From an uncultured bacterium (lineage in GTDB: Bacteria > Cyanobacteriota > Vampirovibrionia > Gastranaerophilales > Gastranaerophilaceae): 64,000 nucleotides of DNA. The position numbers were made by a program, and so were the translations under genes. Positions 50,153 through 59,072 of this stretch are shown here, piece after piece (the stretch's first letter is position 1; each line of letters opens with the position of its first letter). A model generated the notes under the pieces. The model had not been told where the DNA came from and made no database searches. It was given only the letters and a program-made list of their open reading frames with translations. Where the stretch lies: NCBI GenBank assembly GCA_902779645.1, contig CACZCH010000002.1, forward strand, positions 114,697 through 178,696. Direction: 5' to 3'.

Positions 50153-51694
50153 TTAGCTTTCAACCTTTTTTAGTGTCGGAAATGCGATAACGTCACGAAT
50201 TGTAGGAGAATTTGTAAGAAGCATTACCAATCGGTCTATACCCATACCCATACCGCCTGTCGGAGCCAAACCGTATTCAAGCGCATTAATATAATCTTCG
50301 TCGATTGACATTGCTTCTTCGTCCCCGTTAGCTTTTGCTAAAGCCTGAGCTTCAAATCTGTGTCTTTGGTCTATCGGATCTGTTAATTCGGAGAATGCAT
50401 TTGCGATCTCCCAGCCATTAACTCTTGTTTCAAAACGTTCGGTTAATCTGTCATTATCCCTGTGAACTTTTGCAAGCGGAGATATCTCTCGCGGATAATC
50501 AATAATGTGCACCGGCTGAATCAATGTCGGTTCGACTTTTTCTTCAAATACTGCTTCAATGATTTGACCCCAGTTCATTTGTTCATCAACTTCAATATGC
50601 ATCTCACGAGCCTTATCATAAGCTTCTTTTGCAGTATAGAAGTCACTAAAGTCGACTCCGGTCATCTCTGTTATTGCACCAATCATAGTTTTTCTGTCCC
50701 ACGGTGGAGTTAAATCAATCAAGTTATCACCATACTGAACTTTTGTTGTACCTAAAACCTCCTGCGCAACGTAAGCAACAAGATTTTCTGTAAGTGTCAT
50801 CATCTCATTATAATCAACAAATGACTGATACAACTCTATCATTGTAAACTCAGGGTTGTGACGTGTATCAATACCTTCATTACGGAAGCATCTTGAAAGT
50901 TCGAAAATTTTGTCATTTAAACCGCCAACCATAAGCCTTTTTAAATGAAGTTCAGGAGCAATTCTTAATGTTAAATCCATGTCAAGAGCGTTGTGGTGAG
51001 TTATGAACGGTCTTGCATTGGCACCAGATGCCTGTGTATGAAGCATTGGAGTTTCTACTTCTATAAAGCCGCGATTAAAAAGATATTCTCTTACTTTTTG
51101 TATAATCAAACTTCTCTTGCGCAATGTATCACGAGTAGATTCATTCACAATTAAATCCAAATATCTTTGACGATATTTAGTTTCTGTATCAGACATATTA
51201 TGGTATGACTTTAATTGTTCAAGTTTTTCTTCGCTTATTTGTTTATTAGGAAGCGGAAGCAGCGATTTTGAAAGTATTTCAAACGTTGTTGCCTTTATTG
51301 ATAATTCTCCTCTGGGAGTTCTTCTAATTGTGCCCTTAAAACCAAGTATATCACCTATATCGACAAGTTTAAGAGTTTTAACCATTTCCGGATCCATATT
51401 TTCTTTATGAGAAAATATTTGAATTTTTCCGGTTGTATCCATTAAATCAATAAACATGCCGGTATTTCTGATTGCCATTACACGTCCTGCTACTGCATAC
51501 TCATCATTAGTTTCTTCACCGGCAGGTAAATCTTTATATTTTTCTTGCAAATCAGCTGCATTAGCATTTTTTTCAAAAACATACGGATAAGGATTTATTC
51601 CTTTATCTGCTAAATCAGCCAGTTTCTGAATTCTGGTTTGTCTTATTTGTTCTTTTGCCGAATTAATTGTCTTTACTTGTTCTGTTGCTGTCAT
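50153..51694 (-). CDS. lysS: Lysyl-tRNA synthetase, class II
   Basis: 513 residues. The N-terminal OB domain (EYAVAGRVMAIRNTGMFIDL) binds the anticodon. Class II motifs: FIEVETPMLH (1), RCFRNEGIDTRHNPEFTMIE (2) and GLAPTGGMGMGIDRLVML (3). It charges tRNA-Lys. The ATG follows AGAGGATAAAATA. Single-gene unit. Confidence 0.98.
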   Translation of the reverse strand: MTATEQVKTINSAKEQIRQTRIQKLADLADKGINPYPYVFEKNANAADLQEKYKDLPAGEETNDEYAVAGRVMAIRNTGMFIDLMDTTGKIQIFSHKENMDPEMVKTLKLVDIGDILGFKGTIRRTPRGELSIKATTFEILSKSLLPLPNKQISEEKLEQLKSYHNMSDTETKYRQRYLDLIVNESTRDTLRKRSLIIQKVREYLFNRGFIEVETPMLHTQASGANARPFITHHNALDMDLTLRIAPELHLKRLMVGGLNDKIFELSRCFRNEGIDTRHNPEFTMIELYQSFVDYNEMMTLTENLVAYVAQEVLGTTKVQYGDNLIDLTPPWDRKTMIGAITEMTGVDFSDFYTAKEAYDKAREMHIEVDEQMNWGQIIEAVFEEKVEPTLIQPVHIIDYPREISPLAKVHRDNDRLTERFETRVNGWEIANAFSELTDPIDQRHRFEAQALAKANGDEEAMSIDEDYINALEYGLAPTGGMGMGIDRLVMLLTNSPTIRDVIAFPTLKKVES

Positions 51695-51771
51695 TATTTT
51701 ATCCTCTTATTCAGACTGTATCTTGTAATAAGTACATAATAACATAAACATATTTGTGTTAGTATAAAAGA

Positions 51772-52113
51772 ATGAAGATTTTACCATTGGCTAAAGAGAT
51801 AAAAAGTGATATATCATTGTCAAGTATACGTCTGAAGCAAGCATCAGAAAACGGATATAAAATAGCAGACAGAACCGCAAAAATTTATAATCAAAGCAAT
51901 TTTAAAAAATATATAAATGTAACAAGAAGTATCAGTAATAAAATTGCAAAAAATACAACCGTAAAAGAACTTCCTTATATAGCCGGAGTTATTGGAATGC
52001 TAATTCCGCTTCCGTTAATCAGCCCTATTTGTTTTGGAGTCGGTTATATAATAAGAATTTTTATTGATAATAAGAAACAAACTATCCCACCTACTAAAAA
52101 CTTTAGATTTTAA
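51772..52113 (+). CDS. Hypothetical basic protein with C-terminal membrane segment
   Basis: 113 residues. A strongly basic helical part (residues 1-60) is followed by a hydrophobic stretch (YIAGVIGMLIPLPLISPICF, then GVGYIIRIFI, residues 65-95) and a short tail. Likely a small inner-membrane protein. The ATG is six bases past TAGTAT with no Shine-Dalgarno, so again leaderless. Overlaps the receiver gene's stop by 11 bases. Not recognised. Confidence 0.6.
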   Translation: MKILPLAKEIKSDISLSSIRLKQASENGYKIADRTAKIYNQSNFKKYINVTRSISNKIAKNTTVKELPYIAGVIGMLIPLPLISPICFGVGYIIRIFIDNKKQTIPPTKNFRF

Positions 52114-52492
52114 CTATTAACTCCCTATAAGGCTCTATTGATATTGAAGCATTAGCTTTAGAAATGTAATCAACTCCATATCTTTCAGCAATATACCTAA
52201 TCATAGGAGAAGCTGATATTATTATGATTTTAGTTTTATAAGAAAAAGACAAATTTTGGACCTGTTCAATTAACCACTCACCTGCCATCAAAGGAGCATA
52301 GTCACTTTCCATTTGCATATCAGTAAGCAAATAATCATAAGGATTATTTTTACTTTCTAAAAGCTTTGAATATCCTTCTTGAGCAGATGAAGCTTTTTCT
52401 ATATAAGCTTTATCACCAATAACATGATATACCGCATTTGAGTTATGATTTCTCCAACCGGCCTGATCATCAACAATTAAAAATCTTTTCAT
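52103..52492 (-). CDS. Stand-alone response-regulator receiver domain
   Basis: 129 residues. RFLIVDDQAGWRNH provides the acidic pair, DYLLTDMQMES the phospho-acceptor Asp, IIIISASP the Ser/Thr switch and YISKANAS the Lys. There is no output domain. It is the last gene of a four-gene unit whose first gene is a histidine kinase, so it is the likely phospho-partner and must act by protein-protein contact. It overlaps the chorismate mutase gene by four bases. Confidence 0.85.
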   Translation of the reverse strand: MKRFLIVDDQAGWRNHNSNAVYHVIGDKAYIEKASSAQEGYSKLLESKNNPYDYLLTDMQMESDYAPLMAGEWLIEQVQNLSFSYKTKIIIISASPMIRYIAERYGVDYISKANASISIEPYRELIVKI

Positions 52493-52839
52493 TTTCTTAA
52501 ATTTGCAGCTCCGTCTAAATATACATATTCAGGTTCAAATGTTTCAGAACAATTTACTACAATTAAGACTCTTATACATTTTGCTAAACCTGTCGGCACA
52601 GCCATTTCATTCATACACATCATTGGTACTTCTTTCCATTTAAGATTAACTCTTGCATACTTAGCAGGGAAATCCGCATTCAAATCCTTTGTTACAGTAA
52701 AAATAACATGTGATATTGAATCAATTTCAATATTATTCCTCTCAACAATAGCTTTTAGTAATTTAATAGTAGCAGCACCTATCGATTCAGGTGTATTTCC
52801 TTCTGCTGTAATCGCGCCTCTGATACCTTTTGTAATCAT
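52489..52839 (-). CDS. aroH: Chorismate mutase, AroH type
   Basis: 116 residues, normal for monofunctional AroH. GIRGAITAEGNTPESIGAAT, SISHVIFTVTKDLNADFPAKYAR, VPMMCMNEMAVPTGLAKCIRVL contain the active-site Arg, Glu and Cys of the B. subtilis-type enzyme. It converts chorismate to prephenate in phenylalanine and tyrosine synthesis. The frame overlaps its neighbours by four bases on each side, so it is translationally coupled inside a signalling operon, an unusual setting. Confidence 0.94.
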   Translation of the reverse strand: MITKGIRGAITAEGNTPESIGAATIKLLKAIVERNNIEIDSISHVIFTVTKDLNADFPAKYARVNLKWKEVPMMCMNEMAVPTGLAKCIRVLIVVNCSETFEPEYVYLDGAANLRK

Positions 52840-53396
52840 ATATTTTCTCCTTTTAAATAAAATAATCCCGCCAAAGTTTGAGCTGCAATCACAGCTCCGT
52901 TTTCTTCCTGCTCTCTCAACCAGGGGTAAATATTTTTAATATCTACAAGTACTCTATCTATAATTACACCACCATCGTCAACTGGCTTTGATATAATTTC
53001 ATACTTATTAATATATGCTATTGCAATCGTAACAACTTCTGAAACACAACCGGGGGAACTTGCAGCTTTTCTTGTTTTTATATCAATTTTGTCAGCTTTC
53101 AATCCTGCCTCTTCCAGAAGTTCTGCATTTATAGCGTCTTCAATACTTTCATTTTTTCGTTCATCACCTACTAGACCTGCCGGTACAGCAATTGAACAGT
53201 TTGAAATACCTTCTGACACAAGAGGAGGTCGCTCTTCTTTAATAAAAAGAACTTTTTTATTCTCTATTACAGGGACTATTATAACAACATCTCTTGCATT
53301 AGGACGATGTGCATAAACCCAATCACTTCCTGTCTTTGACTTAGTACTTTTGAGTTGTAAATATTTTGTATTATATAAAACTTTATTATTCACCAT
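52836..53396 (-). CDS. Nudix hydrolase
   Basis: About 186 residues from ATG 53396, just inside the end of the kinase gene; ATG 53411 or 53459 are alternatives. The Nudix box is G-DERKN-E-SIEDAIN-AELLEEAGL, where the first R of the usual REUxEE is replaced by Ala while all metal-binding Glu are kept. The general layout (YAHRPNARDVVIIVPVIENK, IAVPAGLVGDE) is like ADP-ribose/NDP-sugar pyrophosphatases. Coupled by four bases to aroH. Confidence 0.87.
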   Translation of the reverse strand: MVNNKVLYNTKYLQLKSTKSKTGSDWVYAHRPNARDVVIIVPVIENKKVLFIKEERPPLVSEGISNCSIAVPAGLVGDERKNESIEDAINAELLEEAGLKADKIDIKTRKAASSPGCVSEVVTIAIAYINKYEIISKPVDDGGVIIDRVLVDIKNIYPWLREQEENGAVIAAQTLAGLFYLKGENI

Positions 53397-54729
53397 AATA
53401 TAAACTTTCATTTGTAACTGCCGGTAATTTAACAGAGAATTCAGTATACTCATTTTCAACGCTTTCTACCGTCAAATCTCCTCCATGCGCTTTAGCAATT
53501 TGGAAAGATAAATATAACCCTAAACCAGTTCCAATTTTTCTGAATTTCTTTGCGGCAGAATAGTATTTATTGAAAATCTTATTAATATCGTCTTTTGATA
53601 TACCTTTGCCGTAATCTTTTACTTTTATTACAATATATTTTGGAATTTCGCATGTTGTAATTTCAATAGGAGAACCTTTTTCTCCATAAGATATCGCATT
53701 TTGTATAAGGTTTTTTATCACGCGCTTTAATTGAATTTTATCGGCAAGAACTCTTATATCTCTTTGCGAATTAAGCAATATATTATTTTTTGACTTATCT
53801 GCTATCGGTCTCATTTCTGTAATAATTTCATCCAAAAAAACTTTAAGCATAATATTTTCTCTATACAGCCTAATTGCTTGGCTTCTGAATTTGTATGTTT
53901 CAAGTACAATCTGAACCAAATCCAAAAGTTCTCTATTTGAAGCCTGCATATTTTTAAGAGCAATCTCCTGTTTCTCATTTACTTTACCGAAACTTTCATT
54001 TAAAAAAAGTTCAAGCATATTTGTTTCAGCAATAATAGGTACTTTCAAATCATGCGTAAGCGTTGCTACAAAATCTTCTTTCAAATTTTCAAGTTCTATT
54101 TGGTCTGTAACATTTCGAATAACTATAACGTATCTTTTTTTCTTATCTTCAAGTTTTAATTCAATACTATTTGCTATAAAATTTGATGTTTTATCATTAA
54201 AAAGAGTAACTTCTGTTTCTTTTAAATCACAGTATGTCTTATTTTTTGGTATTCCAATATGATCCGTTAGAAACTCACCTAACAAACGGTTGCCTTCCAT
54301 ATCAAACCACTCGCTGATTTTTGGTGTCGCTCTTAGTATTCTGGAATTTTCATCTATAATTACCAACCCGTCAGATAAAGAATTTATAACTGCTTCCAGC
54401 AATTTATTCTGTCTGTGCAATTCATTTTGATATTCAGATACCATTTTTTCTCTATCATCCAGAGTTTCTATCATTCTATTTAAACTTTCAGCAAGGGGTT
54501 CTGAATTTGGAAGTTCAGCCTTTTCAATTTTTTTCGTTAAATCACCATATCGCACGGAATTAATGGTTTTTGTAATAGTACCCAAATAATCATTAATTTT
54601 TAGCCATCTTTTACTTGTTATTCTTGCAGTTACAAAAAGAGTTATCAATACAACCAATACAAAGCTGTTCATTATATGTATAAACAAACCGTTATTAGAA
54701 GAAAGTTCATTTAGTAATTCAATATCCAT
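53386..54729 (-). CDS. Sensor histidine kinase with PAS domain
   Basis: 447 residues. One N-terminal membrane segment (IMNSFVLVVLITLFVTARI), a HAMP-like linker, a PAS domain (about 110-205), HisKA with the phospho-His in LTHDLKVPIIAETN, and a HATPase domain: NLIQNAISYGEKG (N box), VKDYGKGIS (G1), GTGLGLYLSFQIAKAHGG (G2). With a very short or absent periplasmic part it probably senses a cytosolic signal. It heads the Nudix, aroH, receiver operon. Confidence 0.92.
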   Translation of the reverse strand: MDIELLNELSSNNGLFIHIMNSFVLVVLITLFVTARITSKRWLKINDYLGTITKTINSVRYGDLTKKIEKAELPNSEPLAESLNRMIETLDDREKMVSEYQNELHRQNKLLEAVINSLSDGLVIIDENSRILRATPKISEWFDMEGNRLLGEFLTDHIGIPKNKTYCDLKETEVTLFNDKTSNFIANSIELKLEDKKKRYVIVIRNVTDQIELENLKEDFVATLTHDLKVPIIAETNMLELFLNESFGKVNEKQEIALKNMQASNRELLDLVQIVLETYKFRSQAIRLYRENIMLKVFLDEIITEMRPIADKSKNNILLNSQRDIRVLADKIQLKRVIKNLIQNAISYGEKGSPIEITTCEIPKYIVIKVKDYGKGISKDDINKIFNKYYSAAKKFRKIGTGLGLYLSFQIAKAHGGDLTVESVENEYTEFSVKLPAVTNESLYYGE

Positions 54730-54801
54730 TAATAATCCTTAATATTGTATCGTAACAAAATGATAAGAAATATCACTAAAATTTACCGCAGTAATTTTTT
54801 A

Positions 54802-54817
54802 TGGTATAATTATACCA
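54802..54817. promoter_or_regulatory. Palindrome with -10 boxes on both strands
   Basis: TGGTATAATTATACCA is a perfect 16-base palindrome containing TATAAT on each strand, located between divergent kinase (54729) and fliO (54837) genes. It could be a face-to-face promoter or an operator overlapping both. Confidence 0.5.
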
Positions 54818-54836
54818 GATAAAAAAGGTAAGTTAA

Positions 54837-55661
54837 ATGAGAAAGATTTTTGGGTTATTGTTGGGAGCGTATAGTTGGATAAATATCCTCTCTGCTTGTG
54901 CTGTCGAAAGATTTGAAGTACTACCTGATTTACCGGAACCTCTTGCAGCAGCTCAAGCCTCATCAGTATCAACAACTTCATCAAATGTTATTAATGATAC
55001 CGTTACACAATCTGTCGGACAAGAACCAAATATACTTTCTGTTGTTTTATCTTTAGTTTTTGTTATTTTACTGATTTATGCAACAGGCATAATATATACA
55101 AAATTAAATAGAGTCGGTGCTAAAACATTAAAAAAACAATTACAAGAAAAAAATGAATCCAGAGTTTCTGTTATATCTACAACGCCTCTTGGAAGCAATA
55201 AAACTCTTCACGTTGTAGAACTTGACGGTAAACGCATGCTAATTGGCGCTTCCGCTAATTCAATTGACTTAATTAAAGACCTTGGTTCATATCCTCCGGT
55301 TGATATTGAAGAAGGTGAATTTTCTAAAATTGAGATTCCAAATATCAGAATACCAAAAATTGAAATACCCAGAATTGAATTTCCTAATCTTGGTTTTTCA
55401 AAAGCAAAAAACTATACAAAAACAGAGCCGGAAATAAAAACCGAAAAACAAGAAAAGAAGATGTCAGAATTTAACGAAGATGAAAACGGATTTGTTATAT
55501 CTGATATTTATGAAGAAAGTTCTGATGGCATTATTGATAAATTGTTCACTCCGCAGCATCAGGAAGATAATGCGGAAAACATAGATGAACAGAAACTTAC
55601 AGTAAAAGATAATCATTCTATTGATCCTGAAGATTATGCTTTATATAAAAAATATTTGTAA
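54837..55661 (+). CDS. fliO: FliO-like flagellar biosynthesis protein
   Basis: 274 residues. An N-terminal signal-like segment (1-22), an Ala/Ser/Thr-rich stretch, one membrane span (VVLSLVFVILLIYATGIIYT, about 68-90), then the FliO cytoplasmic block VSVISTTPLGSNKTLHVVEL followed by MLIGASANSIDLIKDL. FliO helps assemble the FliP ring of the flagellar export gate. The tail is longer than usual and has an IP-x-I repeat near 165-195 and acidic sequence. fliP, fliQ and fliR are not next to it. It is the only direct flagellar gene in the window. Confidence 0.82.
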   Translation: MRKIFGLLLGAYSWINILSACAVERFEVLPDLPEPLAAAQASSVSTTSSNVINDTVTQSVGQEPNILSVVLSLVFVILLIYATGIIYTKLNRVGAKTLKKQLQEKNESRVSVISTTPLGSNKTLHVVELDGKRMLIGASANSIDLIKDLGSYPPVDIEEGEFSKIEIPNIRIPKIEIPRIEFPNLGFSKAKNYTKTEPEIKTEKQEKKMSEFNEDENGFVISDIYEESSDGIIDKLFTPQHQEDNAENIDEQKLTVKDNHSIDPEDYALYKKYL

Positions 55662-55688
55662 AAATATGTGTGCGGGGGAATTTAATAT

Positions 55689-56561
55689 ATGTCAAAAACT
55701 GTCACAATAGGAGGTCATATAATAGGTGACGGACAACCTTGTTTTATAATTGCCGAAATAGGCATTAACCACAACGGTTCTGTTGAACTTGCAAAAAAAA
55801 TGATAGATATAGCCGTTACAACCGGCTGTGATGCTGTAAAGTTTCAAAAAAGAACTGTTGATGTAGTTTATACTAAAGAAGAACTAGCTAAAGAAAGAAA
55901 AAGCGTATTCGGTAATACAAACGGAGACCTTAAACGCGGACTTGAATTCGGAGAAAAAGAATATAAAGAAATTGATAAATATTGCAAAGAAAAAAATATT
56001 CTTTGGTTTGCATCATGCTGGGATGAAGGTTCTGTCGATTTTATAGAAAAATTCAATCCGCCTTGCTACAAAATAGCCTCTGCGTCACTAACAGATGATA
56101 ATCTATTAAAGCATACAAGATCAAAAGGTAAGCCTATTATATTATCAACAGGCATGAGTACAATGGAAGAAATTAGACACGCAGTTTCTATATTAGGAGA
56201 AGATAATTTAGTCGTCATGCATTGCACATCAACTTATCCATCTAATGCGGATGAAATGAATTTAATGGTAATACCTGAGCTAAAAAAAGAATTTTCATGT
56301 CCAATCGGATACTCAGGTCATGAAAGAGGAATTACACCATCTGTTCTTGCTGTTGCTCTTGGTGCGTCAGTTGTAGAACGTCATATAACAACCGACAGAA
56401 CAAACTGGGGTTCAGATCAGGCTGCAAGCCTTGAAACCGCTGGGTTATATCACATGGTGCGCGATATCAGACAAACTCCAATTATACTTGGAGACGGAAT
56501 AAAAGTTGTTTATCCGCGCGAACTTCCTATTATAGAAAAACTTAGAAGAGTAAAAAATTAA
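55689..56561 (+). CDS. N-acetylneuraminate synthase-family protein (NeuB-like), without SAF domain
   Basis: 290 residues; classical NeuB/PseI are about 340 because of a C-terminal antifreeze-like SAF domain that is absent here. The TIM-barrel blocks are clear: FIIAEIGINHNGSVELAKKM, CDAVKFQKR, SCWDEGSVDF, YKIASAS, ILSTGMSTMEEI, HCTSTYP, GYSGHERGI, VVERHITTDR. It should condense phosphoenolpyruvate with a hexosamine-type sugar to a nonulosonic acid. The adjacent KdsC-like phosphatase fits. Sugar product (sialic, legionaminic, pseudaminic or other) cannot be told from sequence. Confidence 0.88.
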   Translation: MSKTVTIGGHIIGDGQPCFIIAEIGINHNGSVELAKKMIDIAVTTGCDAVKFQKRTVDVVYTKEELAKERKSVFGNTNGDLKRGLEFGEKEYKEIDKYCKEKNILWFASCWDEGSVDFIEKFNPPCYKIASASLTDDNLLKHTRSKGKPIILSTGMSTMEEIRHAVSILGEDNLVVMHCTSTYPSNADEMNLMVIPELKKEFSCPIGYSGHERGITPSVLAVALGASVVERHITTDRTNWGSDQAASLETAGLYHMVRDIRQTPIILGDGIKVVYPRELPIIEKLRRVKN

Positions 56562-56562
56562 T

Positions 56563-57045
56563 ATGTCAATAAAATTACCTGATACAATTAAATTCATTAT
56601 TACAGATTTTGACGGGGTTTGCACGGATAATTGTGTATATATTGACTCCAAAGGCGAAATCTCAAGAAAATTAAATTTTAAAGACATTATGGGATTCAGC
56701 CTGCTTAAAAAAAACGGATACAAAGTCGGAATCATATCAGGAGAAAAAAACTCTGCAATAAAAAAAATAGCAGATACTTTTAAAATAGATGAAGTGCATC
56801 AGGATATAAGGCTAAAACTTGATGTTATAAAATGTATTATTAAAAAATATAATCTTACGGACGATGAATATTTATACATTGGTGATGATGTAAATGACTA
56901 TGACTCACTGTGTTTCGCTAAGCACAAGATTACTGTTCCCGACGCAATAAAAAAGATTAAAAATATTGATGGTATTCAAATTACAGAATCAAAAGGCGGA
57001 GAAGGAGCTTTTAGAGAAGTCGTGGATGCCGTTTTAGGTCTTTGA
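56563..57045 (+). CDS. KdsC-like HAD phosphatase
   Basis: 160 residues, the short C0-type HAD fold. ITDFDGVCTDNCVYID holds the nucleophile, GIISGEKNSAI the second motif and YIGDDVNDYDSL the last. Family members remove phosphate from KDO-8-phosphate or from acylneuraminate-9-phosphate. One base separates it from the NeuB-like gene, so it probably dephosphorylates that product. Confidence 0.88.
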   Translation: MSIKLPDTIKFIITDFDGVCTDNCVYIDSKGEISRKLNFKDIMGFSLLKKNGYKVGIISGEKNSAIKKIADTFKIDEVHQDIRLKLDVIKCIIKKYNLTDDEYLYIGDDVNDYDSLCFAKHKITVPDAIKKIKNIDGIQITESKGGEGAFREVVDAVLGL

Positions 57046-57318
57046 TTAATCTTTTTTATTTTTATTCTCTATAAAATGCCCGGTCAATGCTGATACTGCA
57101 CCATTAACAGCAATATATCCGACAAATAACGGTAATGCCGCAGCGCCTGCAATAATGGCAACTCCGCCCGCAGTTAAGCCTGCTCCAACAGCACCACCTG
57201 TTAGAATGCCTTTTAATCCCTTAAAATTAGGCTGTAATAACGGTTCATTATTTTGTTTTTGCTTTTTAAGTCTTAAATTACTATTTGGTAAAGAAATTGA
57301 AATCGGTTGAATTTGCAT
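57046..57318 (-). CDS. Small glycine-zipper membrane protein with F-box tag
   Basis: 90 residues. MQIQPISISL opens the tag pattern and QPNFKGLKG (near residue 32) provides the F-box. It is followed by a long Gly/Ala-rich hydrophobic segment (ILTGGAVGAGLTAGGVAIIA, then GAAALPLFVGYIAV, about 36-72) that can span or insert into a membrane. It has its own consensus promoter. Function unknown. Confidence 0.7.
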   Translation of the reverse strand: MQIQPISISLPNSNLRLKKQKQNNEPLLQPNFKGLKGILTGGAVGAGLTAGGVAIIAGAAALPLFVGYIAVNGAVSALTGHFIENKNKKD

Positions 57319-57357
57319 TGCAGTTTTCCTTTTATTGTAAACGATTAATTTAAATGT

Positions 57358-57386
57358 ATTCTAAATAAAAGTTTAACCTCTGTCAA
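57358..57386 (-). promoter_or_regulatory. Sigma-70-type promoter of the 57046-57318 gene
   Basis: On the minus strand TTGACA (57386-57381), 17 bases, TAGAAT (57363-57358), with the start codon 40 bases later. The -35 begins at the end of gcvPA. Confidence 0.8.
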
Positions 57387-58625
57387 TTACACTGCTGAAA
57401 TATAGGCTTTAATATCTTCTTCGGTATTCATCTCTGTTGCAGAAACCAAAATATGATTTGTATCCAGTTTTATACCTCCAAGTATATCAGCCTGTTTCAA
57501 TTTATTTAAAAATTCATCCGAATTATCAACCTCAATAACAAACTCATTAAAAAACGCTTTATTAAGTGTTTTTATACCTTTTTGCGCCAGTTTTTCAGAT
57601 AATAAGTGTGCATTATTGGCAGACATTATTCCGATTTCTTTAAACCCTTTTTCTCCGACAAGACTTAGATATAGTGTCGCACATAAAGCAATAAGAGATT
57701 GGTTTGAACATATATTACTTGTTGCTTTTTCTCGTTTAATATGTTGTTCTCTTGTCTGAATTGTCAGTGTAAAAGCTTGTTTTCCGTCTGCATCGACTGT
57801 CCTTCCGACAAGTCTGCCCGGCATTTGGCGCATATAAATTTCTTTACAAGCCATGTATCCTGCATGCGGACCGCCAAAACTCATCGGGATTCCTAAAGGT
57901 TGGATATCACCAACTACAATATCAGCTTCAAAAGGAGGTTTTATTATAGAAAGTGCCGAAAGATTAGCGCAAACAATAAATATTGTATCAGGCTTAATAA
58001 GCTTAGTTATTTCACCATAATAATCAGGATATTGAACTAAAACACAACAAGTATCAGAAACATCATATGGAACTTCATCAAACCATTCAACATCAATCCC
58101 TTGTGCCCATGCATATGTTTTAATAACTTCCTTATATTCAGGATTAAGTTTATTTGACACAAGAGCTTTATTACATTTTCCTCTTTTTATTCTATGAGCC
58201 ATCAAAATGGCTTCAGCACAAGCAGAACCTCCATCATACATAGAAGCATTTGCAATATCCATGCCGGTAATTCGAGAAATCATCGTCTGGTACTCATATA
58301 TTATTTGAAGTGTACCTTGTGATATTTCAGGCTGATATGGAGTATATGCAGTTAGGAATTCAAATCTCTGCGCAACATAATTAACAGCAGAAGGTATAAA
58401 TTTGTTATACACACCTCCGCCCAAGAATGAAACATATTCGGTCTTATTCTTTTTTGCAAGAGCTCTTACTCTTTTTTGAGTTTCCATTTCGCTTAAAGGA
58501 TTATCCATTTTAAAGTTTTCAAACTTAATCGGAATTTGTCTGAACAAATCCTCTATTGAAGTCATATTGATTGACTCCAGCATCTCTTTTCTTGTTTCTT
58601 CCGTATGTGCAATAAAATTTTTCAT
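57387..58625 (-). CDS. gcvPA: Glycine dehydrogenase (decarboxylating) subunit 1
   Basis: 412 residues, the N-terminal half of P protein as in split GcvPA/GcvPB systems. FLGGGVYNKFIPSAVNYVAQRFEF, TPYQPEISQGTLQIIYEYQT, GMDIANASMYDGGSACAEA and GRTVDADGKQAFTLTIQTREQHI are diagnostic. The PLP lysine is normally on subunit 2, which is not encoded after it. It starts on the last base of the gcvH stop region, so the genes are coupled. Confidence 0.95.
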   Translation of the reverse strand: MKNFIAHTEETRKEMLESINMTSIEDLFRQIPIKFENFKMDNPLSEMETQKRVRALAKKNKTEYVSFLGGGVYNKFIPSAVNYVAQRFEFLTAYTPYQPEISQGTLQIIYEYQTMISRITGMDIANASMYDGGSACAEAILMAHRIKRGKCNKALVSNKLNPEYKEVIKTYAWAQGIDVEWFDEVPYDVSDTCCVLVQYPDYYGEITKLIKPDTIFIVCANLSALSIIKPPFEADIVVGDIQPLGIPMSFGGPHAGYMACKEIYMRQMPGRLVGRTVDADGKQAFTLTIQTREQHIKREKATSNICSNQSLIALCATLYLSLVGEKGFKEIGIMSANNAHLLSEKLAQKGIKTLNKAFFNEFVIEVDNSDEFLNKLKQADILGGIKLDTNHILVSATEMNTEEDIKAYISAV

Positions 58626-58999
58626 TATTCAACTTCTTCTTTATAATCTGAGTAATCTAACAAATCTGCAAATTCAACTTGATCAGCATCTGATTCAATT
58701 TTTATAAGCCATTTTTCAGCATAAGCTTCATCATTTAAAAGCTCAGGACTGTTTACAATTTCTTCATTAACTTCTACAACCTTACCTGATATTGGCATAT
58801 AAATTTCAGATGCTGCTTTTACAGATTCAATAGTTGCAAAAACTTCACCTTTTGAAAACTCGCTGTTTATATCGGGCAATTCAACAAAAACGATATCTCC
58901 AAGCTGTTCTATTGCATAATCAGTAATGCCTACTTCATATTTATCGTTTTTCCCAAGTACATATTCGTGAGTTTTAGTACAAAGCATGTTTTCATCCAT
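58625..58999 (-). CDS. gcvH: Glycine cleavage system H protein
   Basis: 124 residues. THEYVLGKNDKYEVGITDYAIEQLGDIVFVELPD and the lipoylation site FATIESVKAASEIYMPISGKV (Lys near residue 62) are clear. It carries the aminomethyl group between P and T proteins. It lies 73 bases downstream of gcvT with AAAGGAG before its ATG. Confidence 0.96.
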   Translation of the reverse strand: MDENMLCTKTHEYVLGKNDKYEVGITDYAIEQLGDIVFVELPDINSEFSKGEVFATIESVKAASEIYMPISGKVVEVNEEIVNSPELLNDEAYAEKWLIKIESDADQVEFADLLDYSDYKEEVE

Positions 59000-59072
59000 A
59001 TATTTATTCTCCTTTTTCTATTAATTAATATCTCCGTCACTATGGAAAATAGGGTTCAATTTAAAGGGCAGA

